Of a stretch of DNA of 14,689 nucleotides, positions 1 to 6,883 are shown piece by piece (within the stretch, counting starts at the first letter, position 1; every line of letters starts with the position of its first letter). The stretch is taken from contig JBMFXC010000065.1 of assembly GCA_049964655.1 (NCBI GenBank), forward strand, positions 1 through 14,689. The letters run 5' to 3'. Position numbers and translations under genes: made by a program. This stretch comes from JAJZJT01 sp049964655. Its GTDB lineage: Bacteria; Actinomycetota; Acidimicrobiia; Acidimicrobiales; RAAP-2. The notes below the pieces were generated by a model. That model worked only from the letters and a program-made list of their open reading frames with translations, was not told the DNA's origin and searched no databases.

Positions 1-66
1 GGTGGGACTCGAACCCACGACCTGACGATTACAAGTCGCCTGCGCTACCAGCTGCGCCACACCGGC
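1..66 (-). tRNA. tRNA-Thr(UGU), 3' end cut by window edge
   Basis: Read on the minus strand, the sequence folds as a tRNA. The acceptor 5' strand GCCGGTG is at 66-60, followed by TG and a D arm with GCGC stems around a GG-containing loop. The anticodon stem GGCGA/TCGTC encloses the loop CTTGTAA, giving anticodon TGT (threonine, ACA codons). The T arm is GTGGG-TTCGAGT-CCCAC. Only one base of the 3' acceptor strand lies inside the window. The missing part would be expected to read ACCGGC plus the discriminator base. Confidence 0.93.
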
Positions 67-80
67 GGGACGAAGTCGCC

Positions 81-86
81 AAGCTA
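81..86 (-). promoter_or_regulatory. Possible -10 box of the tRNA-Thr gene
   Basis: On the minus strand TAGCTT (TANNNT type) lies 14 nt before the mature tRNA 5' end, a reasonable distance for a short precursor leader. An overlapping TACCGT just upstream is an alternative. No clear -35 is visible, so this rests on position and the hexamer alone. Confidence 0.25.
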
Positions 87-165
87 CGGTACCGCCGGCG
101 GCGCTGTGTTGCGGCGGTGCGGCGATGCCTGGTCGCGCGACGAGGGTCCTCCTGTCCTCGGGCAG

Positions 166-171
166 TACCGT
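166..171 (+). promoter_or_regulatory. Likely -10 box of a leaderless aldo/keto reductase mRNA
   Basis: TACCGT ends 7 nt before the ATG at 179. That spacing would put the transcription start at or next to the start codon, as in leaderless actinobacterial transcripts. No Shine-Dalgarno precedes this ATG. The same arrangement recurs at three other genes in the window. Confidence 0.5.
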
Positions 172-178
172 GACCGCC

Positions 179-1171
179 ATGGACCACGTACGACTCGGAC
201 GGACCGGCCTGCTCGTCTCGAAGCTGTGCCTCGGCACGATGACCTTCGGCTTCCAGTGCGACGAGGAGACCTCGGTCGCCATCCTCGACCGGGCTGACGA
301 GGCGGGCATCACCTTCCTCGACACCGCCGACGTCTACCCGCTGGGCGGCGGGCTGCCGACGGCGGGTCGCACGGAGGAGATCCTCGGGCGGTGGTTGCGG
401 GGCAAGCGCGACCGGTTCGTCGTGGCGACCAAGTGCTTCGGCCGGATGGGCGAGGCCGCCTGGGACCAGGGCAACTCGCGCAAGCACATCCTCGATGCCG
501 TCGAGGGATCGCTCCGACGCCTCGGCACCGACTACCTCGACCTGTACCAGCTCCACGGGCCGGATGCGGGCACGCCGATCGACGAGACGCTCGCTGCTCT
601 CGACGACCTCGTCCACTCGGGCAAGGTGCGCTACGTGGGGTGCTCGAACTTTCTCGCCTACCAGGTCGCCCGGGCGATCGGCCGGAGCGAGGCCCTCGGC
701 CTTGCTCGCTTCGACTCGGTGCAGCCCCGCTACAACCTGCTCTTCCGCCAGTTCGAGCGCGAGCTGCTGCCGCTGTGCGGAGAAGAAGGCATCGGGGTCA
801 TCCCCTACAACCCCATCGCCGGGGGGCTCCTCTCCGGCAAGCACAACCGTGCCTCGGAGCCGCCCGAGGGGACCCGCTTCACCCTGGGATCGGCCGCTTC
901 CTTCTACCAGGAGCGCTACTGGCACGACCGCCAGTTCGCCACCGTCGAGGAGCTGCGCGCCGTCGCCGAGGACCTCGGCGTCCCCCTCGTCACCCTGTCG
1001 GTCGCTTGGGTCCTTGCCAACCCGGCGGTGACTGCGCCCATCATCGGTGCCAGCCAGCCAGAGCAGCTCGCCGCCAGCTTGGCAGCCACCGAGCTCGACC
1101 TCTCCGACGACGTCCTGCACCGGCTCGACGAGCTGACGAGCGAGTACCGGATGGGCGATTCGCCGCGCTGA
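179..1171 (+). CDS. Aldo/keto reductase
   Basis: A 330-aa NADPH-dependent oxidoreductase of the AKR superfamily, predicted to be a cytosolic TIM barrel that interconverts carbonyls and alcohols. The N-terminus MDHVRLGRTGLLVSKLCLG is the usual first strand. The catalytic tetrad is visible as D48 and Y53 (DTADVY), K85 (VATK) and H126 (QLHGPD). The segment VGCSNF and the C-terminal IIGASQPEQL, a typical NADPH-binding region, are also present. Length is normal for the family. ATG 179 was chosen because homologous sequence begins there and a TACCGT box sits 7 nt upstream; the frame is open back to an ATG at 125 that would add an atypical 18 residues. The substrate cannot be told from sequence, and the neighbours (LytR_C protein, otsB) do not reveal it. 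Confidence 0.93.
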   Translation: MDHVRLGRTGLLVSKLCLGTMTFGFQCDEETSVAILDRADEAGITFLDTADVYPLGGGLPTAGRTEEILGRWLRGKRDRFVVATKCFGRMGEAAWDQGNSRKHILDAVEGSLRRLGTDYLDLYQLHGPDAGTPIDETLAALDDLVHSGKVRYVGCSNFLAYQVARAIGRSEALGLARFDSVQPRYNLLFRQFERELLPLCGEEGIGVIPYNPIAGGLLSGKHNRASEPPEGTRFTLGSAASFYQERYWHDRQFATVEELRAVAEDLGVPLVTLSVAWVLANPAVTAPIIGASQPEQLAASLAATELDLSDDVLHRLDELTSEYRMGDSPR

Positions 1172-1264
1172 GCCGGGTGTGACGGGCCGGTAGCCGGACG
1201 AGCTCGCCGACCCGGGCCGGTCGGGCACCGGGTTGTCCTGACGGCTGGAGCCGACGGTCCTTGC

Positions 1265-1915
1265 GTGATCGGTCCGCGGTTGGCAGGCTGGCCCACGGTG
1301 CCCGACGATCTCCCCGGCGACTTCCCCCGGACGCGCTGGCGCGCTCCTGACGGCCGGGTCGTCCATCCGCTGCCGGTGGGGCGGGCAACCGTCGTGCTGG
1401 TTGTCTTCGTCGCCGTCACGGTGGTCCTGCTCGGCAAGGCGGACCTGGGATCGGTGCCGGCGGGGTCGAGCAGCCCAGTCAGCGCGTCGTCGGCGCCCGC
1501 GGTCACCACGCACCCCTCGACCACGAAGACCGTGCCGCCCACCACGACCACCACGATCCCGCCGAGCTCGGTCGACGTCCTCGTCGCCAACGGCAGCCAA
1601 GTGAACGGTCTGGCCGGTCGGACGACGGCCACCCTCAAGTCGGCGGGCTGGGGAACGCTCCCGGCGGTCAATGCCACCGCACAGGTGACCAAGACGATGG
1701 TCTACTACGTCGCCGGGTTCGAACCGTCGGCCGCCGCCGTTGCCGCGGCGCTGCATCTCCCTGCCGACGCCGTGGCGCCGTACACGGGAGGCGTCCCGGT
1801 GGGGACGATCGGCTCGGCCAAGGTCGTGGTGGTGGCCGGTCCGGACCTGGCGTCGGCCGCGAGCACCACCACGACCGCACCCGCCACCTCCACGACTAGT
1901 AGTCGTCGCGGCTGA
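1265..1915 (+). CDS. Membrane-anchored LytR_C-domain protein
   Basis: A 216-aa protein whose C-terminal half resembles the LytR/CpsA/Psr C-terminal domain (LytR_C), here without the catalytic LCP domain. It has a short charged N-terminus, one membrane helix at about residues 40-58 (VGRATVVLVVFVAVTVVLLG) and a Ser/Thr/Pro linker at about 64-101. The LytR_C-like domain spans about 102-193, starting VDVLVANGSQVNGLAGRTT. A Thr-rich tail follows. The topology suggests a cytoplasmic N-terminus with the domain outside the membrane, perhaps acting at the cell wall; the molecular role of such stand-alone domains is unknown to me. The start is uncertain: GTG 1265 is the longest form, and GTG 1298 would give MPDDLPGDFPRTRW. 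Neither has a good Shine-Dalgarno. The stop lies 3 nt before the next start, so it is probably co-transcribed with otsB. Confidence 0.8.
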   Translation: MIGPRLAGWPTVPDDLPGDFPRTRWRAPDGRVVHPLPVGRATVVLVVFVAVTVVLLGKADLGSVPAGSSSPVSASSAPAVTTHPSTTKTVPPTTTTTIPPSSVDVLVANGSQVNGLAGRTTATLKSAGWGTLPAVNATAQVTKTMVYYVAGFEPSAAAVAAALHLPADAVAPYTGGVPVGTIGSAKVVVVAGPDLASAASTTTTAPATSTTSSRRG

Positions 1916-1918
1916 CGG

Positions 1919-2704
1919 GTGGTGCTGGATGCCCGACTTGCCCCGCTCGCCGTAGACCCGAGTCGTGCCGCGGTTCTGACCGACTTCGACGGCACGCTCG
2001 CCCCGATCATCGCCGACCCGTCGACGGCGCACCCGTTGCCGGGCGTCACCGAGGTGCTCGCCGCACTGGCCAAACGGTTCCGGCGCGTCGCCGTGGTGTC
2101 GGGTCGGCCGGTCTCCTACCTGCTCGACCGTCTGGGACCCCTCGAGGGGGTGCACGTGGCCGGTCTCTACGGGCTCGAGCGTGCCGACGGCACCGGACCG
2201 GTCGTGGTCGAGCCCGCTGCAGCCGAGTGGCGGGACATGGTCGCCGACGTGCTCGGCCGGCTCCGTTCCGCGCTTCCAGCGGGGGCCGACGTGGAGGAGA
2301 AAGGGCTGACGCTGACCGTCCACTGGCGTCGGGCTCCCTCGCTCGAAGGCGTGGTGCGCGCCGGTGTGGACGCAGAGGCGGCAGCCACAGGGCTCGTTGT
2401 CCATGACGGCCGCATGAGCGTCGAGCTCCGGCCGCCGCTCCCCGTCGACAAGGGCTCTGTTACCGAGGAGCTGGTCGGGGGGTGTTCGAGCGCGTGCTTC
2501 TTGGGAGACGACGTCGGGGACCTGCCGGCGTTCGCCGCCCTCGACCGTCGCGCCAAGGACGGTGTCCACACGCTGAAGGTCGCGGTGGTCGACGCCGAGA
2601 GCGCTCCCGAGGTCGCTGCCGCCGCCGACCTGGTGGTCGACGGTCCTCCCGGCGCGCTGATCTTGCTCACCGACCTCCTCGAAGCGAGCCTCGGGAGCGC
2701 GTAG
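1919..2704 (+). CDS. otsB: Trehalose-6-phosphate phosphatase
   Basis: A 261-aa HAD-superfamily phosphatase, predicted to remove phosphate from trehalose 6-phosphate in the second step of the OtsAB pathway. HAD motif I is TDFDGTLAPI, with nucleophile D22 and acid/base D24. Motif II is VVSGRP (S61), and motif III is K178 within ELRPPLPVDKGS, a signature of trehalose phosphatases. Motif IV is FLGDDVGD with D197, D198 and D201 for Mg2+. Length is typical of bacterial OtsB. The GTG at 1919 comes 3 nt after the preceding stop; the adjacent GTG at 1922 is equally possible. It is convergent with otsA rather than in an otsBA operon, so the two pathway enzymes must be transcribed separately. Confidence 0.93.
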   Translation: MVLDARLAPLAVDPSRAAVLTDFDGTLAPIIADPSTAHPLPGVTEVLAALAKRFRRVAVVSGRPVSYLLDRLGPLEGVHVAGLYGLERADGTGPVVVEPAAAEWRDMVADVLGRLRSALPAGADVEEKGLTLTVHWRRAPSLEGVVRAGVDAEAAATGLVVHDGRMSVELRPPLPVDKGSVTEELVGGCSSACFLGDDVGDLPAFAALDRRAKDGVHTLKVAVVDAESAPEVAAAADLVVDGPPGALILLTDLLEASLGSA

Positions 2705-2781
2705 GGTCCTCGTTTTGGGCCGACGCTCCTGTCGTCCCGGCCGGTGACGTGTGACCGCGACGCCCGCGGAGGTCGTTCCAT

Positions 2782-2797
2782 CGGCCGGTGACGGCCG
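2782..2797. terminator. Possible bidirectional hairpin between otsB and otsA
   Basis: CGGCCG-GTGA-CGGCCG forms a 6-bp GC stem with a GNRA-type tetraloop in the 99-bp convergent gap. It lies inside a larger inverted repeat, GTCCCGGCC (2734-2742) and GGCCGGGAC (2793-2801). There is no U-tract on either side, so termination is inferred from location and stem strength only. Confidence 0.3.
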
Positions 2798-2803
2798 GGA
2801 CGT

Positions 2804-4309
2804 TCAGCCGGCGGCGGCCAGCTGGTCGGCCAGCCAGACGACAGGTGGGCGTCTGCCCACGATCGCCCGGAGCTCCTCCGCCCACGCACCTCGACGTTCG
2901 CTGGCGGTGTCCAGGGCCGTAGCCAAGGCTCTGGCAGTGCCGGCCACGTCGAACGGGTTCACGCCCACGCACGCTGGCCCGAGCTCGTCGAAGGCTCCCG
3001 CCTCGCGGGAGAGGACGAGGACGCCGTCCCGCTCGTTGACCAACGGACCTTCCTTGGCGACCAGGTTCATACCGTCGCGCACCGGATTGACCAGCAGGAC
3101 GTCGTAACGCTTGAGCGCCGCCAGCGAGCGGGGATAGTCGTCTTCGACTTCGAGGACGATCGGGGTCCAGTCCGCCGTGCCCCACCGTTCGTTGATGCGG
3201 GCCACGGTCGCCTCGACCTCGTTCTGGTAAGCGAGGTACTCGGCCAGACCCTGACGAGACGGATAGGCGAGCGCGAGGAAGACCAGGTTTCCCCGTCGTT
3301 GGGGCTGTCGTTCGAGCAGCTCGTCGAACGCCCAGAACCCGCGTAGGAGGTTCTTGGAGAGCTCCATCCGGTCCACCCGGACGATCACCTGGCGGTCGGT
3401 CCCGATCAGCTCGTCGAGCACTGCGCCGGCATCGACGACTGCCTGGCTCCGGGCGCTCTCGAGGAGCCGATCGGCGTCCGTTCCAAGGGGGGACACGAAG
3501 ACAGGGGGCGCAGGGGATCCCTCGGCGCCGGCTCCGCCGCTCAGCCGGTCCCGCTGACAGGCTTGATAGGCGGCGGACCACCGCAGGGAGTGGAACCCAC
3601 AGGTCCGGTACGCGGCCATGCCGTCGAGAAGAGCGTCGCGAACCTCGTCGGGCAGCATCCGGAGCGCCGACGGGTCGGCGAACGGCGTGTGGGTGAAGTG
3701 GACCGCGGACAGGTCGGGTCGCACCCGCGCCAGTTGTTGGCCGACCAGCATGAGGTGGTAGTCCTGCACGAGGACCCGGCCTCCCTCCGGAGCGACGGCG
3801 GCGACGCGTTCGGCGAACAGGCGGTTGTAGGACTCGTAGGCTTCCCACGCCTCGGCCCAGTGGTGGTCCGATCGAGGTCGTCGTGCACCGTCGAAGAGGT
3901 GGTGGTGACAGAACCACAATGTGGCGTTGGAGACGACGTCGTAGGCCATGCGGTAGACGTCGGGGTCCGGGTCGACGAGCTCGATGTGGAACCCCGGGTC
4001 ACGCATCAGCCCCGCCGCTGCCGCTGCCCGGTCGGCGTCGGTGAGGGCGCAGGCCACCCAGGTGGCGCCGGTTCCTTCGACGAGCGGGTGGAGCGAGCCG
4101 GCCAGGCCCCCGGCGGTGACACCGGCTACCGGTACGTCGTCCTCGAAGTGGAAGGCGAGTGGACCGCGGTTCGACACGAAGACGACGTCGTCGAGGCGGG
4201 CGGGAAGGGAAGCCCCCGATGACCGGTCGAGCTGCCCGTCCAGAGCGCGAGCGCCCACCCTGGAGGTCGAGGAGGTCTTGCCCGGTCCGGGCGGGAGGCC
4301 ACCTGCCAT
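2804..4309 (-). CDS. otsA: Trehalose-6-phosphate synthase (UDP/NDP-glucose-forming)
   Basis: A 501-aa GT20 retaining glycosyltransferase that joins glucose from an NDP-glucose donor to glucose 6-phosphate. Family residues seen, with E. coli OtsA equivalents from memory, are R48 in VSNRGPL (R9), W84 (W40), and Y123 and W132 in MAYDVVSNATLW (Y76, W85). Also present are D183 in VQDYHLML (D130), H207 in HTPF (H154), R311 and K319 in RVDRMELSKN (R262, K267), and D412 and E420 in RDGMNLVAKE (D361, E369). The first 40 residues are a low-complexity extension. ATG 4309 is the only ATG near the domain; the frame stays open to a TTG at 4357, and a later start is possible. It lies 102 bp downstream of gpgS on the same strand, so a shared transcript is likely. 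Related GT20 enzymes such as glucosylglycerol-phosphate synthase are possible alternatives, but the nearby otsB favours trehalose. Confidence 0.9.
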   Translation of the reverse strand: MAGGLPPGPGKTSSTSRVGARALDGQLDRSSGASLPARLDDVVFVSNRGPLAFHFEDDVPVAGVTAGGLAGSLHPLVEGTGATWVACALTDADRAAAAAGLMRDPGFHIELVDPDPDVYRMAYDVVSNATLWFCHHHLFDGARRPRSDHHWAEAWEAYESYNRLFAERVAAVAPEGGRVLVQDYHLMLVGQQLARVRPDLSAVHFTHTPFADPSALRMLPDEVRDALLDGMAAYRTCGFHSLRWSAAYQACQRDRLSGGAGAEGSPAPPVFVSPLGTDADRLLESARSQAVVDAGAVLDELIGTDRQVIVRVDRMELSKNLLRGFWAFDELLERQPQRRGNLVFLALAYPSRQGLAEYLAYQNEVEATVARINERWGTADWTPIVLEVEDDYPRSLAALKRYDVLLVNPVRDGMNLVAKEGPLVNERDGVLVLSREAGAFDELGPACVGVNPFDVAGTARALATALDTASERRGAWAEELRAIVGRRPPVVWLADQLAAAG

Positions 4310-4398
4310 GGCTATCGACGCTAGTCGGCGCGACCTCGTAGTCGGAGCAACGTCCAACAGCTCCCGCCTGGACCGCCCCTGTGGCGGCCCCGGCTATC

Positions 4399-4429
4399 GT
4401 CGGCGCTGCCGTCAGCCGTCGGCGCTGCC
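4399..4429. repeat. 12-bp direct repeat straddling the gpgS stop codon
   Basis: GTCGGCGCTGCC occurs at 4399-4410 and again at 4418-4429, a 19-bp period. The gpgS stop codon (4412-4414, minus strand) lies between the two copies. It is one of several short tandem duplications at gene ends in this window. Confidence 0.75.
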
Positions 4430-5398
4430 GGGGGCTCGATAGCCACTGCGCGCAAGGGCAGCCCGAAGGATGTCGGTTGCCTGAGGTCGGAGCTCGTCGA
4501 GCGGCCGGTTCCGGTGGACGCGTACGCCGAGGTCGACTTGGGCGATGACTTCAGGCCCGAAGTGAGCGAGCACGTCGACGAGCAGGCCGAGCTCGACGGC
4601 GTAGCCATCATCCAGGCCGCACTTCTCGAGGACCCAGCGTGGCGCGGCGGTCTCACCGGCCAGCGGCTGGCGGACTCCGGCGAGGTCGGGGAAGAGCAGC
4701 TCGATGACGGGCCGGGCGACCAGTTCGGTCACCCGGCCGCCCTCGCCGGGCCTCCCGTTGAGCGGTCGGTCGTAGAAGCCCTTGACCAGCAGGACGGTCT
4801 CGTCTGCCAAGAGCGGTCCGAGTAGCCCCGTGACGAAGCCGGCGTGGAAGTTCGAGACGTCGCCGTCGAGGAACACCACGAGGTCGCCCACGGCGGCGTC
4901 GAGACCGGCCCGCATCGCCTGGCCCTTCCCGCCGAAGCCCGATCTCATCCTGACGGCAGTCGGCGGTGCCCCGACGGCGGTCAGCGTGTCCGTCGCCGAT
5001 CCTTCCGCTCGGGGGTGCGGGCTCGTGACGGCGGGATCGTGCCCGCCACGGTCGGGAGCCACCACACGGGCTCCTGCTTCCTCGGCGACACGGGCAGTGG
5101 CATCTCGCGACCCGTCGTCGATGACGAGGACCTCGTGCACCAGCGGGACGCCACCGCCGTCGCTTGTCAACGAGGAGACGACCGTGGCCACGATCTCGCC
5201 CACGGTTTCCTCTTCGTCTCGGGCAGGAATGCACACCGACACCCGGCGCCCCTGCAGTTGGGAGACGAGTGGTCCGGGGTCGAACGACCCGAACGATCGA
5301 GCGGAGCCCAGTTCGGCGGAGCCCAGTTCGCTGGGGAACGAGCCCGTCGTGACGCGGACGTCCTGTGGGAGACGCTCGTGGTTCACCGCCTGGAGCAT
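4412..5398 (-). CDS. gpgS: Glucosyl-3-phosphoglycerate synthase
   Basis: A 328-aa GT81-type (GT-A fold) glycosyltransferase that adds glucose from an NDP-glucose to 3-phosphoglycerate. This is the first step towards glucosylglycerate and, in mycobacteria, methylglucose lipopolysaccharides. The domain begins at RRVSVCIPARDEEETVGEI (51-69), followed by LVIDDGSRDATA, GGKGQAM (K158) and the metal-binding DGD at 178-180. The family signature RVTELVARP is at 222-230, then QPLAGE and VRVHRNRPL, with H295 matching the catalytic-loop His of the mycobacterial enzyme. Two oddities stand out: an ELGSA-ELGSA duplication at 24-33, and a Pro/Ser/Thr-rich insertion at about 117-150 where, as I recall, mycobacterial homologs are shorter. 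ATG 5398 has a good GAGGTG Shine-Dalgarno 7 nt upstream, which decides the start. It is probably transcribed together with otsA. Confidence 0.93.
   Translation of the reverse strand: MLQAVNHERLPQDVRVTTGSFPSELGSAELGSARSFGSFDPGPLVSQLQGRRVSVCIPARDEEETVGEIVATVVSSLTSDGGGVPLVHEVLVIDDGSRDATARVAEEAGARVVAPDRGGHDPAVTSPHPRAEGSATDTLTAVGAPPTAVRMRSGFGGKGQAMRAGLDAAVGDLVVFLDGDVSNFHAGFVTGLLGPLLADETVLLVKGFYDRPLNGRPGEGGRVTELVARPVIELLFPDLAGVRQPLAGETAAPRWVLEKCGLDDGYAVELGLLVDVLAHFGPEVIAQVDLGVRVHRNRPLDELRPQATDILRAALARSGYRAPGSADG
5301..5330. repeat. 15-bp tandem duplication inside gpgS
   Basis: GCGGAGCCCAGTTCG is present twice in perfect tandem (5301-5315, 5316-5330). Because the unit is a multiple of three it preserves the frame and encodes two ELGSA units in the non-conserved N-terminal part of GpgS. 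Confidence 0.9.
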
Positions 5399-5405
5399 AG
5401 GGGGG

Positions 5406-5411
5406 CACCTC
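5406..5411 (-). promoter_or_regulatory. Shine-Dalgarno of gpgS
   Basis: GAGGTG on the minus strand, 7 nt before the ATG at 5398. It selects this start over the upstream in-frame extension, which would run across the SAM riboswitch on the opposite strand. Confidence 0.8.
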
Positions 5412-5463
5412 GTGGCCGACGGCCTGCATTGACGTGGCCCGCCTCTATCGTCCACCATAGGTA

Positions 5464-5570
5464 GATCATCCAGAGCGGCCGAGGGACGGGCCCCGTGACG
5501 CCGCGGCAACCAGCAGGACCGGCTCGGAGCGAGCAGGTCGCCTGCCAGGTGCCAATGCCCGATCGATGAG
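5464..5570 (+). ncRNA. SAM-I-type (S-box) riboswitch lacking a P4 helix
   Basis: The strand carries the S-box core in order: CAGAGCGGCC, GAGGGACGGGCCCCGTGACG, GCGGCAACCAG, then AGGTGCCAATGCC. P1 is TCATC (5466-5470) with GATGA (5565-5569). P2 carries a kink-turn-like GAGGGA/GUGAC element. P3 pairs GCAGG (5513-5517) with CCTGC (5541-5545), then ACC with GGT and GCTC with GAGC. The P2-loop pseudoknot CGGG (5487-5490) pairs with CCCG (5558-5561); the common S-box version is CUGG/CCAG, so this looks like a covarying pair. Only ATC separates the pseudoknot from P1, so the usual P4 hairpin is absent. The P1 3' strand runs straight into the downstream Shine-Dalgarno, and no terminator stem follows, so SAM probably represses translation. 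The aptamer call is from recognised consensus; ligand and mode of control are inferred. Confidence 0.93.
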
Positions 5571-5575
5571 GAGGT
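5569..5575 (+). promoter_or_regulatory. Shine-Dalgarno fused to riboswitch P1
   Basis: AGGAGGT lies 3 nt before the GTG at 5579, an unusually short gap. Its first base (5569) is also the last paired base of the riboswitch P1 stem. A formed P1 would stack against the Shine-Dalgarno and hinder 30S loading. Confidence 0.75.
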
Positions 5576-5578
5576 CAC

Positions 5579-6883
5579 GTGGACTTCGTTTCTGGACTGC
5601 GCTGTCGTGAGTGCGGACGCACCTACCCGGCCGAGGCCCTCCACGTGTGCGACTTCTGTTTCGGTCCCCTCGAGGTCACCTACGACTACGAGCGCATCGC
5701 GTCGGTGATCAGCCGCGAACGCATCGCTTCTGGACCCCGGACCATCTGGCGTTACCAGGACCTCCTACCCGTGGCCGACGCCGCTCCGGTCGACCTCGGA
5801 GCCGGCTTCACCCCGCTCGTCCGGGCCGATCGGCTGGCTGCCGAGCTGGGATTAGGGGAGCTGTGGATCAAGGACGACACTGCCAACCCGACCGGCTCCT
5901 TCAAGGACCGTGTCGTCTCGGTGGCGCTGACCAAGGCCCGCCAGCTTGGCTTCAAGGTCGCCGCCTGCGCGTCGACCGGCAACCTCGCCAACTCGGTCGC
6001 CGCCCACGCAGCCAGGGCCGGCATGGACTCGGTGGTCCTCATCCCGGCCGACCTCGAACGGGCCAAGGTCACCATGACCGCCGTCTACGGCGGAACGGTG
6101 GTGGCCGTCGAGGGAACCTACGACGACGTGAACCGGTTGTGCGCCGAGCTGACCAGCGAGCACCCGTCATGGGCCTTCGTCAACGTCAACATCCGCACCT
6201 ACTACGCCGAGGGCTCGAAGACGCTGGCGTTCGAGGTCGCCGAGCAGCTCGGCTGGCGAGCCCCCGACCATGTCGTGGTGCCAATCGCCTCGGGCAGCCA
6301 GCTCACCAAGGTCGCCAAGGGGTTCGAAGAGCTTGCCAAAGTCGGCCTCATCGACGGCGGGCAACCAGTCCGGATCTCGGGGGCCCAGGCGGCCGGGTGC
6401 GCTCCGGTCGCTACTGCCTTTGCCGAAGGGACCGACGCAGTGCGTCCGGTCAAGCCGCACACCATCGCCAAGTCGCTCGCCATCGGCAATCCGGCCGACG
6501 GGTGGTACGCGCTCGAAGCGATCCGCCGGTCGGGGGGTGCGTGCGGCGCGGTCACCGACGACGAGGTCATCGACGGGATCCGCCTGCTTGCCCGCACGGA
6601 GGGGATCTTCGCCGAGACGGCGGGTGGCGTGACCATCGCCACGTTGGCCAAGCTGGCGGCCGAGGGGGTGGTACGCCCAGACGAGCGAGTCGTTGCCCTG
6701 GTGACCGGCCACGGCCTGAAGACGGTGGAAGCCCTGGCGGGGGCGGTCGGGCCGACCGCTACGATCGCCCCGACGCTCGACGCCTTCGACGCTGCCGTCG
6801 ACGTGGGCGCCGAGTCCGATCACCCTGCTGCCGATCCGGAGCACGGCTCCGGTGGCACCGATGCACCGAGGAGTGCCCGATGA
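5579..6883 (+). CDS. thrC: Threonine-synthase-family PLP enzyme (possible homocysteine-forming role)
   Basis: A 434-aa fold-type II PLP enzyme of the threonine synthase family, whose standard reaction converts O-phosphohomoserine to threonine. A zinc-ribbon-like N-terminus has C9, C12, C24 and C27 (CRECG, CDFCFG). The PLP lysine is K109 in NPTGSFKDR. ASTGNLANS (131-139) is the substrate/phosphate loop, IASGSQLTK (237-244) resembles a cofactor-phosphate loop, and TGHGLK (376-381) is a family C-terminal signature. The last 45 residues are low-complexity. The GTG start is set by the Shine-Dalgarno at the end of the SAM riboswitch. The stop overlaps the sulfur-carrier gene by ATGA, so the two are coupled. 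SAM control and a CysO-type partner are odd for plain threonine synthesis; a sulfhydrylation of O-phosphohomoserine is an alternative. The family call is firm, the substrate product is not. Confidence 0.9.
   Translation: MDFVSGLRCRECGRTYPAEALHVCDFCFGPLEVTYDYERIASVISRERIASGPRTIWRYQDLLPVADAAPVDLGAGFTPLVRADRLAAELGLGELWIKDDTANPTGSFKDRVVSVALTKARQLGFKVAACASTGNLANSVAAHAARAGMDSVVLIPADLERAKVTMTAVYGGTVVAVEGTYDDVNRLCAELTSEHPSWAFVNVNIRTYYAEGSKTLAFEVAEQLGWRAPDHVVVPIASGSQLTKVAKGFEELAKVGLIDGGQPVRISGAQAAGCAPVATAFAEGTDAVRPVKPHTIAKSLAIGNPADGWYALEAIRRSGGACGAVTDDEVIDGIRLLARTEGIFAETAGGVTIATLAKLAAEGVVRPDERVVALVTGHGLKTVEALAGAVGPTATIAPTLDAFDAAVDVGAESDHPAADPEHGSGGTDAPRSAR

Noticed and set aside
29..2569. An 846-codon open frame on the minus strand
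   Set aside because: It is antisense to three convincing plus-strand genes, its protein is Arg/Gly/His-rich without domains, and long antisense frames are expected at this GC content.
5429..5463. TTGACG at 5429-5434 as the -35 of the riboswitch promoter
   Set aside because: No -10-like hexamer lies 16-19 nt downstream. TAGGTA at 5458 is too far, so the promoter is left unassigned.
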